Shown here in pieces: positions 17,545-27,657 of a DNA stretch of 64,000 nucleotides. Below the pieces are notes generated by a model. It was not told where the DNA came from, did not search any database, and was given only the letters and a program-made list of their open reading frames with translations. Positions within the stretch are counted from its first letter, which is position 1, and every line of letters starts with the position of its first letter. The position numbers and the translations under genes were made by a program. This DNA comes from an uncultured Roseobacter sp. (lineage in GTDB: Bacteria; Pseudomonadota; Alphaproteobacteria; Rhodobacterales; Rhodobacteraceae): assembly GCA_947488305.1 (NCBI GenBank), contig CANKZM010000002.1, positions 62,001 to 126,000 on the forward strand, given 5' to 3'.

Positions 17545-19065
17545 ATGTTGGAACCCAGACGCATTGAGATCGACACAGACCGTGCCCTTTCGCATAAGCC
17601 AGAGCACTATGGGATCATCGACCTCGGGTCCAACTCGATTCGCCTTGTCGTCTACGACGACCTTGGACGCGCACCTTTTCCACGCTTCAATGAAAAGTCT
17701 CTCGTCGCTCTGGGCGCCGGTCTGGATGAAGAGGGTCGCTTCACCAAGGAAGCAATTGACGGAGCGCTTGCCGCAATCCGCCGCTTCGATGCCATTGCGA
17801 AAGCCATGGATGTGCCCCGCATTGACGTGCTCGCTACTGAAGCTACTCGAAAGGCGAAGAACGGTGACGCCCTTGTATCTGCTATACGCAATGAGACTGG
17901 ACTTGAGCCAAGGATCATTACCGGCGAGGAAGAGGCATTCTACTCGACCGTCGGTGTGATATCGGGCTTTTTCCAACCGAGGGGCTTAGTCGGCGACATC
18001 GGTGGCGGTAGCCTGGAAGTGGCTGAAGTCCTTGGGGATCAAGTCGGTGAACGGCGCTCAAGCATGCCACTTGGCGCACTCCCGGTCAAAGCAATGCTTG
18101 AGCAGGGAATCGACAAGGCGAAGAAAGCCGTTGATGATGTTCTCGATGGAGCATTGCCCCCCATGTTGACGGAGCCAGTCTTCTATGCTGTCGGCGGAGG
18201 ATGGCGGGCACTGGCACGAGTCCATATAGCCATGAACAACCACCCGATCTCAGTTCCACATGGCTACGAGTTGCCTGCCAAGGAGCTCTCGTCTCTAGCG
18301 AAGTCCATCGCCAAGATGTCGACCGAGGAGATTGCAGGCCTTCCCGATGTACCCGGTCGCCGCGTTGAAACGTTGGCAGCGTCAGCGCTCGTTCTCTGGC
18401 GCGTTTTCCGAAAGCTGAAGCCGGATCGTGCGATCTTTTCCGCTTTCGGACTGCGCGAAGGATGGCTCTTCAGCCAGCTTGGCAAAGAAGAGCAATACCG
18501 CGACCCGCTTCTCGAGGGCGCTCTGGCGATCGGCCTGCCTGTGGCCAGGGTCCCGCGCTTCAGCGAAGCGCTCGGTCGGTGGACGGACGAGCTTTTCCCT
18601 GGCGAGACCCAAAGTGACCGCCGCCTTCGTCTGTCGGTTTGTGCCCTGACCGATATCGCCTGGCGAGACCACCAAAAGGTTCGGGCATCGGACAGCTTTC
18701 TTCGCTTGCTGGAGTTTCCTTTCATCGGGATTAGTCACGCGGAAAGGGCAACTCTTGCGGTCGCCGTTATGGCGCGATACGGCGGCAAGGTCGATGGCGC
18801 CGTGAAAGAGCGCGTTGGCGAGCTGCTTTCAACAAGTGACATTAAGCGCGCCGAAATTCTAGGGCGTGCCCTTCTTCTTGGTCACAGGTTTTCTGCGAGC
18901 GTTCCGGAAATACTGGAGCAGTCTCGTTTAAGAATAGAAGCAGACGCAGTACGGCTCGAGGTTGTGGAGCACGCGAGCGTTCCGGACAGTGACGCTGTCC
19001 AGAGCCGTTTGAGGCAACTCGCGAAAGTCGCTGGAATCGAGGGCGCTGAAGTCGTTTCGGAATAG
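17545..19065 (+). CDS. ppx: Ppx/GppA family phosphatase (exopolyphosphatase)
   Basis: A 506-residue member of the sugar kinase/HSP70/actin-fold Ppx/GppA family. Visible are the phosphate-1 loop IIDLGSNSIRLVVYD, the catalytic-Glu region ATRKAKNGDALVSAI then ITGEEEAFYSTVGV, and the phosphate-2 loop LVGDIGGGSLEVAEV. A C-terminal helical HD-like region follows after about residue 310. It would release phosphate from inorganic polyphosphate or hydrolyse pppGpp. The ~500-residue length fits the alphaproteobacterial Ppx. Polyphosphate kinase, a common neighbour, is not adjacent. I prefer ATG 17545 over an in-frame TTG two codons earlier. Confidence 0.9.
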   Translation: MLEPRRIEIDTDRALSHKPEHYGIIDLGSNSIRLVVYDDLGRAPFPRFNEKSLVALGAGLDEEGRFTKEAIDGALAAIRRFDAIAKAMDVPRIDVLATEATRKAKNGDALVSAIRNETGLEPRIITGEEEAFYSTVGVISGFFQPRGLVGDIGGGSLEVAEVLGDQVGERRSSMPLGALPVKAMLEQGIDKAKKAVDDVLDGALPPMLTEPVFYAVGGGWRALARVHIAMNNHPISVPHGYELPAKELSSLAKSIAKMSTEEIAGLPDVPGRRVETLAASALVLWRVFRKLKPDRAIFSAFGLREGWLFSQLGKEEQYRDPLLEGALAIGLPVARVPRFSEALGRWTDELFPGETQSDRRLRLSVCALTDIAWRDHQKVRASDSFLRLLEFPFIGISHAERATLAVAVMARYGGKVDGAVKERVGELLSTSDIKRAEILGRALLLGHRFSASVPEILEQSRLRIEADAVRLEVVEHASVPDSDAVQSRLRQLAKVAGIEGAEVVSE

Positions 19066-19332
19066 ACCAACAAGCTGTTCCGGAAACGGGCAAAGTAATA
19101 TTTTAGAGCTGTAGACAATGGACGTCCGTTTCGTTCGCGTTGTGGCCGGATGCTCGTGCAGCGAAAGTTACCCTGATTGCTCGACCGTATCACGGAGTTG
19201 TCTGCGGCGGCGCAGCGCGATTTCCAGAAACTAGACATACAAATCGTGCGAATGGCTCGAAACCCAATCCAACCATTCGCTGCGCTCACGTTTTATGTCC
19301 CACATGTGGGACAATACGACCATTCAAGAAAC

Positions 19333-20130
19333 TTAGCGGATGGCCGCTCTCAGCACTGCTAGGTCGTTCAAATAGGGCAGTCGGCTCTGGGCCCTTGTCA
19401 CGCGTCCACGCTCTATTGCAGCATAAATGACCTGAGGCGTGGCGTCTGCGCGGGCGAGTTCTTCTCCATCCGGCGTGGCGACGAAGCTTTGTCCCAGAAA
19501 GTGCATGCCATTCTCAGTTCCCGCACTGTTGGCATAGGCGAGAAAGACGCCATTTTCATAGGCGCGCGACGGGATCATTGTTTGAGAAACCCACCCCCAC
19601 TGCGCGCCTAGTGCTGTTGGCACCAAGATCAGTTCAGCGCCCATGCGGGCTACATGGCGGGCGGTTTCGGGGAATTCGGCATCGTAGCAAATGAGAGTGG
19701 CGACCCGGAGGTCTCGGTAACTGAACACGTAGAAAGCGTCGCCGCGCTTGAAATGATTGGATTCAAATCCCGGCGGAATCGCCAGTTTGCGATGGCTCCC
19801 AAGGCGCTTGCCATCAGGCCCGAAACACTGCGCTGCATTGAATAAATCGTCCCCGCAGGCTTCGGCAAAACCGTAGTGAATTGCGAGGCCGTGCTCCTTG
19901 GACAACGCAGCAATTGTCTGTGCGGTTGGTCCATCCGCAGGTTCTGCCCGCGCTGCAATCTGGTCGCCGATGTTATAACCGGTCGCAAATAGCTCTGGCA
20001 GCAGGAGAAGGTCAGTTTGCATAGAGGCAACTTTTGGCAATACGCCGCGTAGCCATTCAAGGCGGGCTTCGGGCGTCGCAAGCTCAGCAGGAGACTGACC
20101 GACGGCGAGGCGAAAGGTGCCGTCCACCAT
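19333..20130 (-). CDS. Carbon-nitrogen hydrolase (nitrilase superfamily)
   Basis: A 265-residue amidase/nitrilase-superfamily enzyme. The catalytic triad is visible: Glu46 in LLLLPELF, Lys115 in HRKLAIPPGFE, and Cys148 in ATLICYDAEFPE. It would hydrolyse an amide or nitrile. Its start codon region touches the stop codon of the M24-family gene immediately upstream, so the two are a coupled operon and likely act on the same substrate in sequence. Substrate unknown. Confidence 0.9.
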   Translation of the reverse strand: MVDGTFRLAVGQSPAELATPEARLEWLRGVLPKVASMQTDLLLLPELFATGYNIGDQIAARAEPADGPTAQTIAALSKEHGLAIHYGFAEACGDDLFNAAQCFGPDGKRLGSHRKLAIPPGFESNHFKRGDAFYVFSYRDLRVATLICYDAEFPETARHVARMGAELILVPTALGAQWGWVSQTMIPSRAYENGVFLAYANSAGTENGMHFLGQSFVATPDGEELARADATPQVIYAAIERGRVTRAQSRLPYLNDLAVLRAAIR

Positions 20131-21287
20131 TAGTGTTCTGTGACCAACAATTCACGGGGATAACTGGTGATGTATTCATACCCCGTTTCAGTCACGACGA
20201 TCGAGTCGCCGATGCGTCCCGCCGTGACGCCGTCAATTGAGATCCCCCCATCGACCGCGAAGGTCATGCCCGCCTGCAAAACAGTCATATCACCTGCCTT
20301 CAGCTCTGGCGCTTCAAGATAGGCCATACCGATTGAACGGCCTGTGCGGTAGCCCGACGCGTATCCTCGCGCGTCATAGACAGCATTGGCAGCTGCGGCC
20401 ACATCTTGCGCCAGCACGCCAGGCCGGATTGCCGCAATCGCCGCTTGCTGCGCTTCAATCGCGGCTTCTTGTACGCGGGCAGCATCGTCTTTGATGTCAC
20501 CGACATGGAACATACGGTCAAAGCCGAGCTTATATTGTTTGAACTGCGCCATGTTGCAGAAACAGAAATAGACCGGATCAGCCAAAGCATATTGTTTGAC
20601 AGAGGCGCGTCGGTGGACCATCGATGTATCCACACCACTTTGCAAAATTTGTAAGTTGTGGATCATGGGTGAGACAAAGCGTTCCCAGCCTTTGGCCGTC
20701 AGGAATGTCGCCGCCTTACGCGATCCGGCCTCGATCACTGCCAGCGCGCTTTCATATTCTGGCACTCCGACTTTTAGACTGCCATGGGCCGCAGCCATCA
20801 TGGCACCTGCGATCTGGCCTGCTTCTTTCATCACTGCGATCTCAAAGGGTGATTTGACCATGCGCAAGGCCCCCAATACGGGCGAGATATCTTTGACCGG
20901 TACTCCGCTATATGTATCTTCAAAAAAGTTGCGCACGATGGCAGGGATGGTGTTCCGCTCGACCCAAATCTCGGACGGTTTGTCCCCCATTGCACTCTTG
21001 AGCGCCGCCCCCCATGTACGCTGGCCAAAGTCTTCCCAAACGCGGACATCGTCGATCCAAGTCATAGCGCTCACCATCTCGGATTCCATCAACGGCGTGA
21101 TGATGATCGGAGCGTCCTGGGCCTTGACCACGACCATGGACGGCCTGCCAAACTCGACTCCTAGGTAGCCCCAGAACCCAGCCAAATAGGCCATTGAGCT
21201 TTCGTCTGTGAACACAGCACACTCGATGCGTTGATCTCTCATGCTTTGCTGTAAGGCGGCGGTGCGTTTTCTGGCTTCTTCAAGCAT
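20130..21287 (-). CDS. M24-family (creatinase/Xaa-Pro-like) hydrolase
   Basis: A 385-residue pita-bread-fold protein: an N-terminal creatinase-N-like domain (ECAVFTDESSMAYLAGF) and a C-terminal M24 domain after about residue 160. The canonical dinuclear-metal ligands appear eroded: the usual Asp strand reads VYFCFCNMAQF, the HGIG-type loop reads GRSIGMAYLEAPEL, and the last Glu motif reads GRIGDSIVV. This points to a metal-independent creatinase-like enzyme rather than an aminopeptidase. Co-translation with the nitrilase-type hydrolase suggests stepwise breakdown of a small nitrogen compound. A creatine-like or ectoine-like substrate is conceivable but not shown. Confidence 0.8.
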   Translation of the reverse strand: MLEEARKRTAALQQSMRDQRIECAVFTDESSMAYLAGFWGYLGVEFGRPSMVVVKAQDAPIIITPLMESEMVSAMTWIDDVRVWEDFGQRTWGAALKSAMGDKPSEIWVERNTIPAIVRNFFEDTYSGVPVKDISPVLGALRMVKSPFEIAVMKEAGQIAGAMMAAAHGSLKVGVPEYESALAVIEAGSRKAATFLTAKGWERFVSPMIHNLQILQSGVDTSMVHRRASVKQYALADPVYFCFCNMAQFKQYKLGFDRMFHVGDIKDDAARVQEAAIEAQQAAIAAIRPGVLAQDVAAAANAVYDARGYASGYRTGRSIGMAYLEAPELKAGDMTVLQAGMTFAVDGGISIDGVTAGRIGDSIVVTETGYEYITSYPRELLVTEH

Positions 21288-21668
21288 GGTAGAATCCTGA
21301 TGAGAGAAAGCGTTTCTGGAGGTGCAGAAAGCTAGGCTTCGGGATGCAGGCCTGTCAATTCAATTGGAGGCATGCTGTGATTGGCCTCGAAGAGCGTTCA
21401 AATCAAACGCTAGCGCCGACGAATCCTGTAACTGGCGCAGTCTCTTGAATAAGCCCCGCGTGGGAAGTCTGGTTTAGAGCGTAACTTCAATTACACTTTC
21501 GTCCAATCTCCCAAAGTAGACTTTCGCGGCATTGCGGAAAACTGGTAAAACGGGCTCGTTTCGGATATTGCCGCGCGCAGCTATTTGCTCCAAAGCGCTG
21601 GACAAAGCCACCAAAAACTATTGTGGCAATGCGCTCTGGTCAACGCCGGGTTGTCGTTTTGGGAGGGC
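21288..21668. other. Intergenic stretch upstream of the M24 gene
   Basis: About 380 bases with no supported gene. It includes the 5' region of the M24/nitrilase operon and borders a decayed integrase. Confidence 0.35.
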
Positions 21669-22323
21669 ATGGCGGATCGGAGGATCAGTCATGGAACACC
21701 AAACCTACCAGCCATTCGCGCACTTTGCCCTGCATGGAACAAGGGTCGCATCGGCGGTCAGAAGCGACCTTTGAATCCAAAGCCTGTCAGTGCAATCCGG
21801 GTGCAACTTGAACTGGCCGAGAACCATCGTGACCTCGCGCTATTCAAAACGGCTATCGACAGTAAATTGCGCGGCTGTGACCTGGTGAAGACGAAAGTCG
21901 TCGATGTCATGGCGTCCGACCAAATCAAAGAACGGGCATCGGTCCTTCAGAGCAAAACGCAGAAACCTGTGTGCTTCGATATTTCAGAGGGCGCACGAGC
22001 CTCTTTCGAGAAGTGGATGGAAGACGAGTTGATGGTCGGCTCAGAGTACCTTTGGCCAGGTCGGTTCCACGAGCGCTTGCATATTTCGACGCGCCAATAT
22101 GCACGGATCGTCCGCGACTGGGTTGCGTCAATTGGTCTAGAGCCACCGCATACGGAACGCATTCAATGAGAAGAACCAAGGTCACTCAAATCTAAAAAAG
22201 GATCGGAAATCTTCGTGCCGTTCGACTCCTTCTCGACACACCAAGATGGACAGCACGGTCAGATTCCAGGGTGTCGAACACGAGGATGCGTTGGCCATCG
22301 CCGAAGCCATAGAAACATACTGC
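21669..22323 (+). pseudogene. Decayed short tyrosine recombinase
   Basis: A broken relative of the recombinase at 49274-49906. Shared segments include AWNKGR.GGQKRPL.PK, RDLALF..AIDSKLRGCDLV, and STRQYA.IVRDWV.SIGL. The frame then shifts: THSMRRTK is read in another frame at about 22157, an in-frame TAA follows in the position of YRKTG, NLRAVRLLL continues, and after another shift MDSTVRFQGVEHEDALAIAEA matches the end. At least two frameshifts and one nonsense codon are present. It marks an old mobile-element insertion. Confidence 0.85.
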
Positions 22324-22502
22324 AGTTGGGTCGCCTTCACGGGCGGCCCATTTCGGACCTTGGACTGCTTTCAACGATGCTGCTCGCGCGAACCACAAAA
22401 CGGACATTGAAGAATGATAGACGTGTTCGAGCTGCCATTTTGTTTCGACACTTTGACGATCAAATTGACAGTTATGTGTTGTTTGCCTGGCTTAGCAAAT
22501 GA

Positions 22503-22524
22503 GGACCCGCGATTTGGCGGGTCC
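22503..22524. terminator. Perfect 8-bp inverted repeat after the phytase-like gene
   Basis: GGACCCGC and GCGGGTCC are separated by six bases, 37 bases beyond the stop of the minus-strand gene ending at 22561. The stem is strong but no clear U-run follows on the minus strand, so it may be a factor-assisted terminator or an RNA-stabilising hairpin. Confidence 0.5.
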
Positions 22525-22560
22525 CCGACAATGAAAGCGCTTCAGTAGAACGCTGCAGGG

Positions 22561-24726
22561 TTAATTCGCGACTACGGGTGTACCAATTGAGAAGAACATC
22601 GTCTCGCCTGAATGATCATCAACGCCGTCATTGTCGGTGGAGACGAAAATTTCGCCGGTGTTCATGACTGCCATCCCTTCGACCTTGTCGACGACATAGC
22701 CGCCGGTGGAAACAAGGTCAGGCAACAGGTCGCGGACTAACTCCTTGGATACGACCGGCGCATCCTCTGTCAACGCAACTGGGACCATCTCGGCAGCAGG
22801 AATGCGGTAGATCTTCTTTGTTACAGCTTCCAAGCCATGCTGGTTGTCGCGCTCAATTACGTAGACCCAGTCGTCATGCGCTGTGATTTCTGACAAGCCA
22901 ACCCAACCTTTTTCAGGCACGGCCTTCTCGTAGCGGACATAACCCCACTCTTCGGTTTCGATGTCATATGCAACCAGTTTCACATGGTTTTCCGGGTCGT
23001 CTTTCCATTCACGCTGAACCGCCATCCACAAGGTGTTTCCGACCTTTGTGATACCTTCGAAGCCAAACCGGCGCTCGACTGCCAATAGCTCTGCAGGCAG
23101 GCTGATTTCCATCTGTACCGTTCCGTCGGCGGCGATGTGATAAAGTCCGTGCGGCACCATCCGATCGGTACGCCCTTCGGACGCGACCCAGAAGCCGCCG
23201 TCACCGTCCAGCGCGATACCTTCCATGTCGAGCTTTTGCGCTGGATAGCCAGCGCGCGTGACCCGCGTTGCCGCAGTGACCTTCAAGGGAACAGTAGATG
23301 CATCAATCGTAAAGATTGTTGGCTGGTAGCCATAGAAGCTATCATTGACAGCGTAGATGGTGGAACCTTCGCCTGCCACCATGCCCGAGAAAGCGCCAAA
23401 CCCGATCAGTTCGTCCGCACCTGCGGAAGTAATCTGCGGGAATGTCGCTGGCGAGTCGGAATACTGGTATAACATTACATGCGCTCGCGCTGCGCCATCT
23501 TCGATACCGTCATACTCGTTCGCAGTAGCCAGAAGACCGCGCGAAGGGATCGCCACTGCTCCTTCTGGTGAAATTCCCGAGGGTAGTAGTTGCTTAAGCT
23601 CGGTATTGGCCGGGTCCGAAACATCAAAGACACCCACAATCGAGGACCGCTCTGCCATCACGAAGACATACGGTGTCTCGCCGAAAACACTGAACTCCAT
23701 GCCTTCGGGTTCCACGCCTTTGCTATCGGAGCGCTTGTCTGGATAGTGGCCGACCTGAACGATCGCATGCTCGAAGCTAACACCGCTTTCAAACACCTCG
23801 GTGCCATCCTTGTGGAAGATGGTCATGCCACGCGATCCGCCAACCATATCGCCTTCGTTGGCGATGGCAAAATGGTTGTCATCGATCCATTGCACGCCAT
23901 CCGGCTCGCGTGGTACACCAGTTTGGCTTTCTGTGAACTTCAGTGCACCGCGTTCGTCTGTGGCGTCGATGTTCTCGAGATCGACTGTACCAGCCGAGAA
24001 GTGCGAGACAATCGATCCATCTCGCGCCACGACCGCGATGTGGTTGTTTTCCTGAAGCGTAACGACGGTTTCACCAAGGCTATTGATATCCACGAACTCA
24101 GGCTCTGGGTCCTCACCAGCCACATCGGCAAGACCAGTCAGGTTCGCACGAATCAGGCTGCCGCAATCAAGGCTGCCGTCCACTAAATTGATCATAACCA
24201 AATCGCCGGCAGGCATCTGCGGTACACGGCCATCACCCAAATTCTCATCCCGCTCGTTCTCAATGGCCACTGCGATAAATGAGCCATCGGGCGCTTTGCC
24301 AGTGCTGTCGGGCTGGCCGCCCAGATCGCATCGAGTTAGTTCTGTCATGGTTGTCACGTTGATCGCTTTGATCATCCCTGACGGTGCCGCATAGCTCTCA
24401 GATGTGTTGATGCCTACAAAGGCGGTCGAGCCGACAACCGATACCGCGGTCGGCTCTCCATCCATAATCAAAACGCCAAGCGGCTGCGGATTTGCCGGAT
24501 CAGAAATGTCGATTGCCCCGATCACACCCGCTGGGCTGTCGGTGTAAACCAACGTCATGCCATCTTCGGTTACATCAATAATCTCTGCAGATGTCTCCTC
24601 GGGCACATCGCCCTCAAAGTTAGTGGTCACCGGAAAAGACGAAATACGACTGAATTTCATCTCGGCCGCAACGGGACCAACCAGCACCATAAGTGCGGCG
24701 CTGCTGATCAATAAGGATTTTGTCAT
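22561..24726 (-). CDS. Secreted phytase-like/beta-propeller protein
   Basis: A 721-residue exported protein. The ATG at 24726 gives a signal peptide (MTKSLLISSAALMVLVGPVAA, cleavage after VAA) and has a GGGGG purine run just upstream. Residues about 25-410 form repeats with IDISDPANP and FDVSDPANTELK blocks, typical of a choice-of-anchor/LVIVD-like beta-propeller. Residues about 430-715 resemble the 'esterase-like activity of phytase' domain (DMEGIALDGDGGFWVASEGR, then FEGITKVG and VEGMAV). It probably hydrolyses a phosphate or ester in the periplasm. A hairpin follows its stop. It stands alone. Confidence 0.8.
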   Translation of the reverse strand: MTKSLLISSAALMVLVGPVAAEMKFSRISSFPVTTNFEGDVPEETSAEIIDVTEDGMTLVYTDSPAGVIGAIDISDPANPQPLGVLIMDGEPTAVSVVGSTAFVGINTSESYAAPSGMIKAINVTTMTELTRCDLGGQPDSTGKAPDGSFIAVAIENERDENLGDGRVPQMPAGDLVMINLVDGSLDCGSLIRANLTGLADVAGEDPEPEFVDINSLGETVVTLQENNHIAVVARDGSIVSHFSAGTVDLENIDATDERGALKFTESQTGVPREPDGVQWIDDNHFAIANEGDMVGGSRGMTIFHKDGTEVFESGVSFEHAIVQVGHYPDKRSDSKGVEPEGMEFSVFGETPYVFVMAERSSIVGVFDVSDPANTELKQLLPSGISPEGAVAIPSRGLLATANEYDGIEDGAARAHVMLYQYSDSPATFPQITSAGADELIGFGAFSGMVAGEGSTIYAVNDSFYGYQPTIFTIDASTVPLKVTAATRVTRAGYPAQKLDMEGIALDGDGGFWVASEGRTDRMVPHGLYHIAADGTVQMEISLPAELLAVERRFGFEGITKVGNTLWMAVQREWKDDPENHVKLVAYDIETEEWGYVRYEKAVPEKGWVGLSEITAHDDWVYVIERDNQHGLEAVTKKIYRIPAAEMVPVALTEDAPVVSKELVRDLLPDLVSTGGYVVDKVEGMAVMNTGEIFVSTDNDGVDDHSGETMFFSIGTPVVAN

Positions 24727-25283
24727 GGATACCCCCTGGCTGCATTCAACAAGGGACATGCCCGGACGAGGTAACAGGGATGTGTCGTTTTTGTGTCACC
24801 TGCATGAAGCTCGGCACGGGCATTTTAAAAGAAAATTGAGGACGAATACATCGACCAACGATCAAAATAGTTCCGCGCTCAATGCCGATCCTATGGGGCC
24901 ACCGCCATACCCGAGCCTAGCGGCCCATGGCCGACATTCAGCAATATCCGAAATTCACTTGTCGGTATTCCAAAAGTCGTCGCGCGTGCACAGCGCAGCT
25001 TATTTGATACTGGCAGTTGTCCAATCAGGCCGAACATCGCTGTTTCCACACCTACTTTCGCTGCGGTCTGTCCCAAGGTTTGAGACACAGAATAAGGCCT
25101 CTGTTCGAGTACAAACGATAGATGCCATATCTTTGAATTTCGGGATATCGGCGGAAATTTGGTTTGTCGGCATGAATTGCCATCGAATCCGCTACCTGAG
25201 CCAGAATTCAGCAACGCGCTGGCGTCGACATTTTGATAGGCGTAGAATTGGCAACCTAACCGAGCGCGCAAGGCCGATACGGC
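24727..25283. other. Non-coding stretch, nothing identified
   Basis: About 550 bases between a secreted-protein gene and a pseudogene. A 126-codon minus-strand frame (24891-25271) has no motif and unusual composition, and I do not support it as a gene. Confidence 0.35.
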
Positions 25284-25978
25284 TCATAAGGGAGCGAAGT
25301 TCTTGGCGTCGAGGATAGGACCGTTGGCCGTCATTGAAACCATTCCCCCTGCAATTCCAACGCTCCAGAAGTGCAGTGGCAATGCGCTTAAAGTCTTCCG
25401 CCTGCGGTAGCCAGCGAACGCTGCGATGAAGAGATGCAGGAACGCGCCGCATGCCCAATAGCTCAGCGTGTTGCCGGACAAACAGACTCCGAACCCTTCA
25501 ACCAGCGAGCACACAGAGATACAAAACCCCGTTGCCAGCGACAATAACAGGATCGTCGTGCCGATGCCTGATCTCGGAGCCTTCCAATTGCTCAATAGTA
25601 TGCCGACAACAAATGAACCAATCCCTGCTCAGACCAAGAGTGGCAACACATCGCCCAACATCAACCAGGCCTAAAGTGACACAAGGGCCCGCACACCGCC
25701 CCGAGCGATGAAGTACACGACGCCGAGATCCCCGTTATGATAAGCACGGCCCGGCAGACAGAAATATGCAAAGTGCACCACTATCGACAGGCCGCTATAT
25801 ACAAAACTGTGAGCGCTCGGCAACGGCAACAAGGCAATCATCACAGCGCCGGATAAGACGTAGGCCAGGGGGACCAAACCCAGCGTCGTTTTCCGGTCAA
25901 TGGCCGTTTGATGATTGTGTTCCAGACGGCATGCGACAAGGCCGCCGACAAGATGAGAACCACGATAAACGGAAACAT
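25284..25978 (-). pseudogene. Decayed EamA-family transporter
   Basis: Three fragments in different frames rebuild a DMT/EamA membrane transporter. Its start is MFPFIVVLILSAALSHAVWN at 25978. The middle reads LGLVPLAYVLSGAVMIALLPLPS up to YFIARGGVRALVSL. A later piece, GVCLSGNTLSYWACGAFL followed by GIAGGMVSMTANGPI, ends at 25284. At least two frame changes and internal stops separate the pieces. EamA proteins export metabolites; this copy is dead. It lies beside a dead sulfatase, marking an eroded boundary of the catabolic locus. Confidence 0.8.
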
Positions 25979-26172
25979 CTTGTTCCTTAAGAAATGGACC
26001 CCTGGGCATAAAACCACGTCTTGCATACCAGCCTTAACCGCATCCGCGGTAGAATAGACCTTTGTGATCAAAGCCCTCTTTCTGTTTTGCGATCGCGCCA
26101 AACAGTGAGATCGCCCTGAATGCGCCTAGAAGGGCGACGTGCTCAGACGTCATCGAAAAAGAGGATCGCACA

Positions 26173-27654
26173 ATGACCTGTGCCAAAATGATTCTTTTCA
26201 TCGCCATTAATCAATTGCGTGCCGACTGTGTTTGTTGTCGTTTGTCTAAGTATCTGGACCTTCCAAACTTGCGCGCGTTGATGGCAGATGCGGGTACATT
26301 CGAGCGGCACTACTCTGTAGGTAACCCCTGCGGTCTGCCGCGGCCTTCGTTGCTGACTGGGCAATATGCTATGAACCATCAGTCCGTGCGAATTGGCACG
26401 CCTCTGCGCCATGAACTACCCCATGTTGTGACCGAAATGCGCAAGGCAGGATATCTGCCGATGTTGTTTGGCTAAACTGATACCCAATAGAATCCACGCA
26501 TCTATCCTCCAACCGACCTGGCCCTACGAACACCCTATGGTCGGATTTCACGAGGCGGTCGAGATGCGTTTTGAGATGTCGTCTCCGTGGCGCGCGCATG
26601 TGATCAAGCAGGGTTATTTGTTTGAGGATTACGCGCAGGTGTATGAACCAGTCTCACCTGCCGGCGATGCACCCAAGATCACCGACCCAGCGCTTTATCG
26701 CACCCAAAACAGTGACACGGCGTTTCTGACCGATCGTTTTTTTTTGGAAACGATGTCGGCGCACAAAGACACGAACTGGTTCGCACACCTCACCCTATAT
26801 CCGACCACATCCACCTTTCGTGGCACCGGCGCCCTTCAACACGATGTACAACCCAGCAAACCTTCCCCTGCCAATGGGCCTTGATGACCCGTAGGCCGTG
26901 GTTTCACAGCACCCGTTTTTGACCCCGCCCTAGACCACGGAACGCCTGCCGATATGGTCGGGTTCTTTGATCTGATGCCGACAGAGAAAAATATCCAGGC
27001 GTTGCGGGCCATCTACATGGGGCTGATAACCGAAGTTGATCTGCATATTGGTAGGGTCGCCCAATTCCTCAAAGACACAGATCAATACGAAAACACCCTG
27101 ATCATTGTGACCTCGGACCTTGGGGAGATGTTGGGTGATCACTATAGCTGGGGCAAATTCAACGTTCACGCTGCTGCTTATGAAACGCCTCTGATCATCC
27201 GGTTGCCTGAAAATGACGCTCGCGCAGGTACAGTCGTGACATTGCCGGTAGAAACAATTGATATCATGCCCACAATTCTTGATTGGGTTGGCCAAGACAT
27301 CCTAAATTCGATAGATGGCCGGTCACTATAGCCGCTTCTGCAAGGCGCAACGCCTGAAGACTTGCGGACATTTTCGTTCTCGGAGCTGGATTTTGCAGAA
27401 CCCGTCCAGCCGACGGTTTGGGAAAAACACTCGGAACGGGGCCTGGCGATACCACGTTGTCAATAATGCGCGAGTGCCGATTTACTCTAGCGGAACTCGC
27501 CGCTGATCAGCAACCAATCCTTTATGATCACGAAGCAAATGGAGAGTGCGAGAACCTCGCCAATAAGTCTGCATATCAGGGCGAACTGGCTCTATTGTGT
27601 CGACTTATGCTACGCCACCGTATTCAGAACTGGATCACACGCAGTCATTGGTGA
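26173..27654 (+). pseudogene. Decayed sulfatase
   Basis: Successive fragments in shifting frames resemble an alkaline-phosphatase-superfamily sulfatase: an N-terminal metal strand (ILFIAINQLRADC, where an Asp normally stands at the N), the formylglycine region (NPCGLPRPSLLTGQYAMNH), then a long middle part, ENTLIIVTSDLGEMLGDH with metal-binding residues, and a terminal tail. The C-x-P-x-R sulfatase signature is degraded: CGLPRP rather than CGPSRA. Stops occur at 26473-26475, 26882-26884 and 27329-27331. It would have hydrolysed sulfate esters; it is now non-functional. Confidence 0.85.
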
Positions 27655-27657
27655 CGA

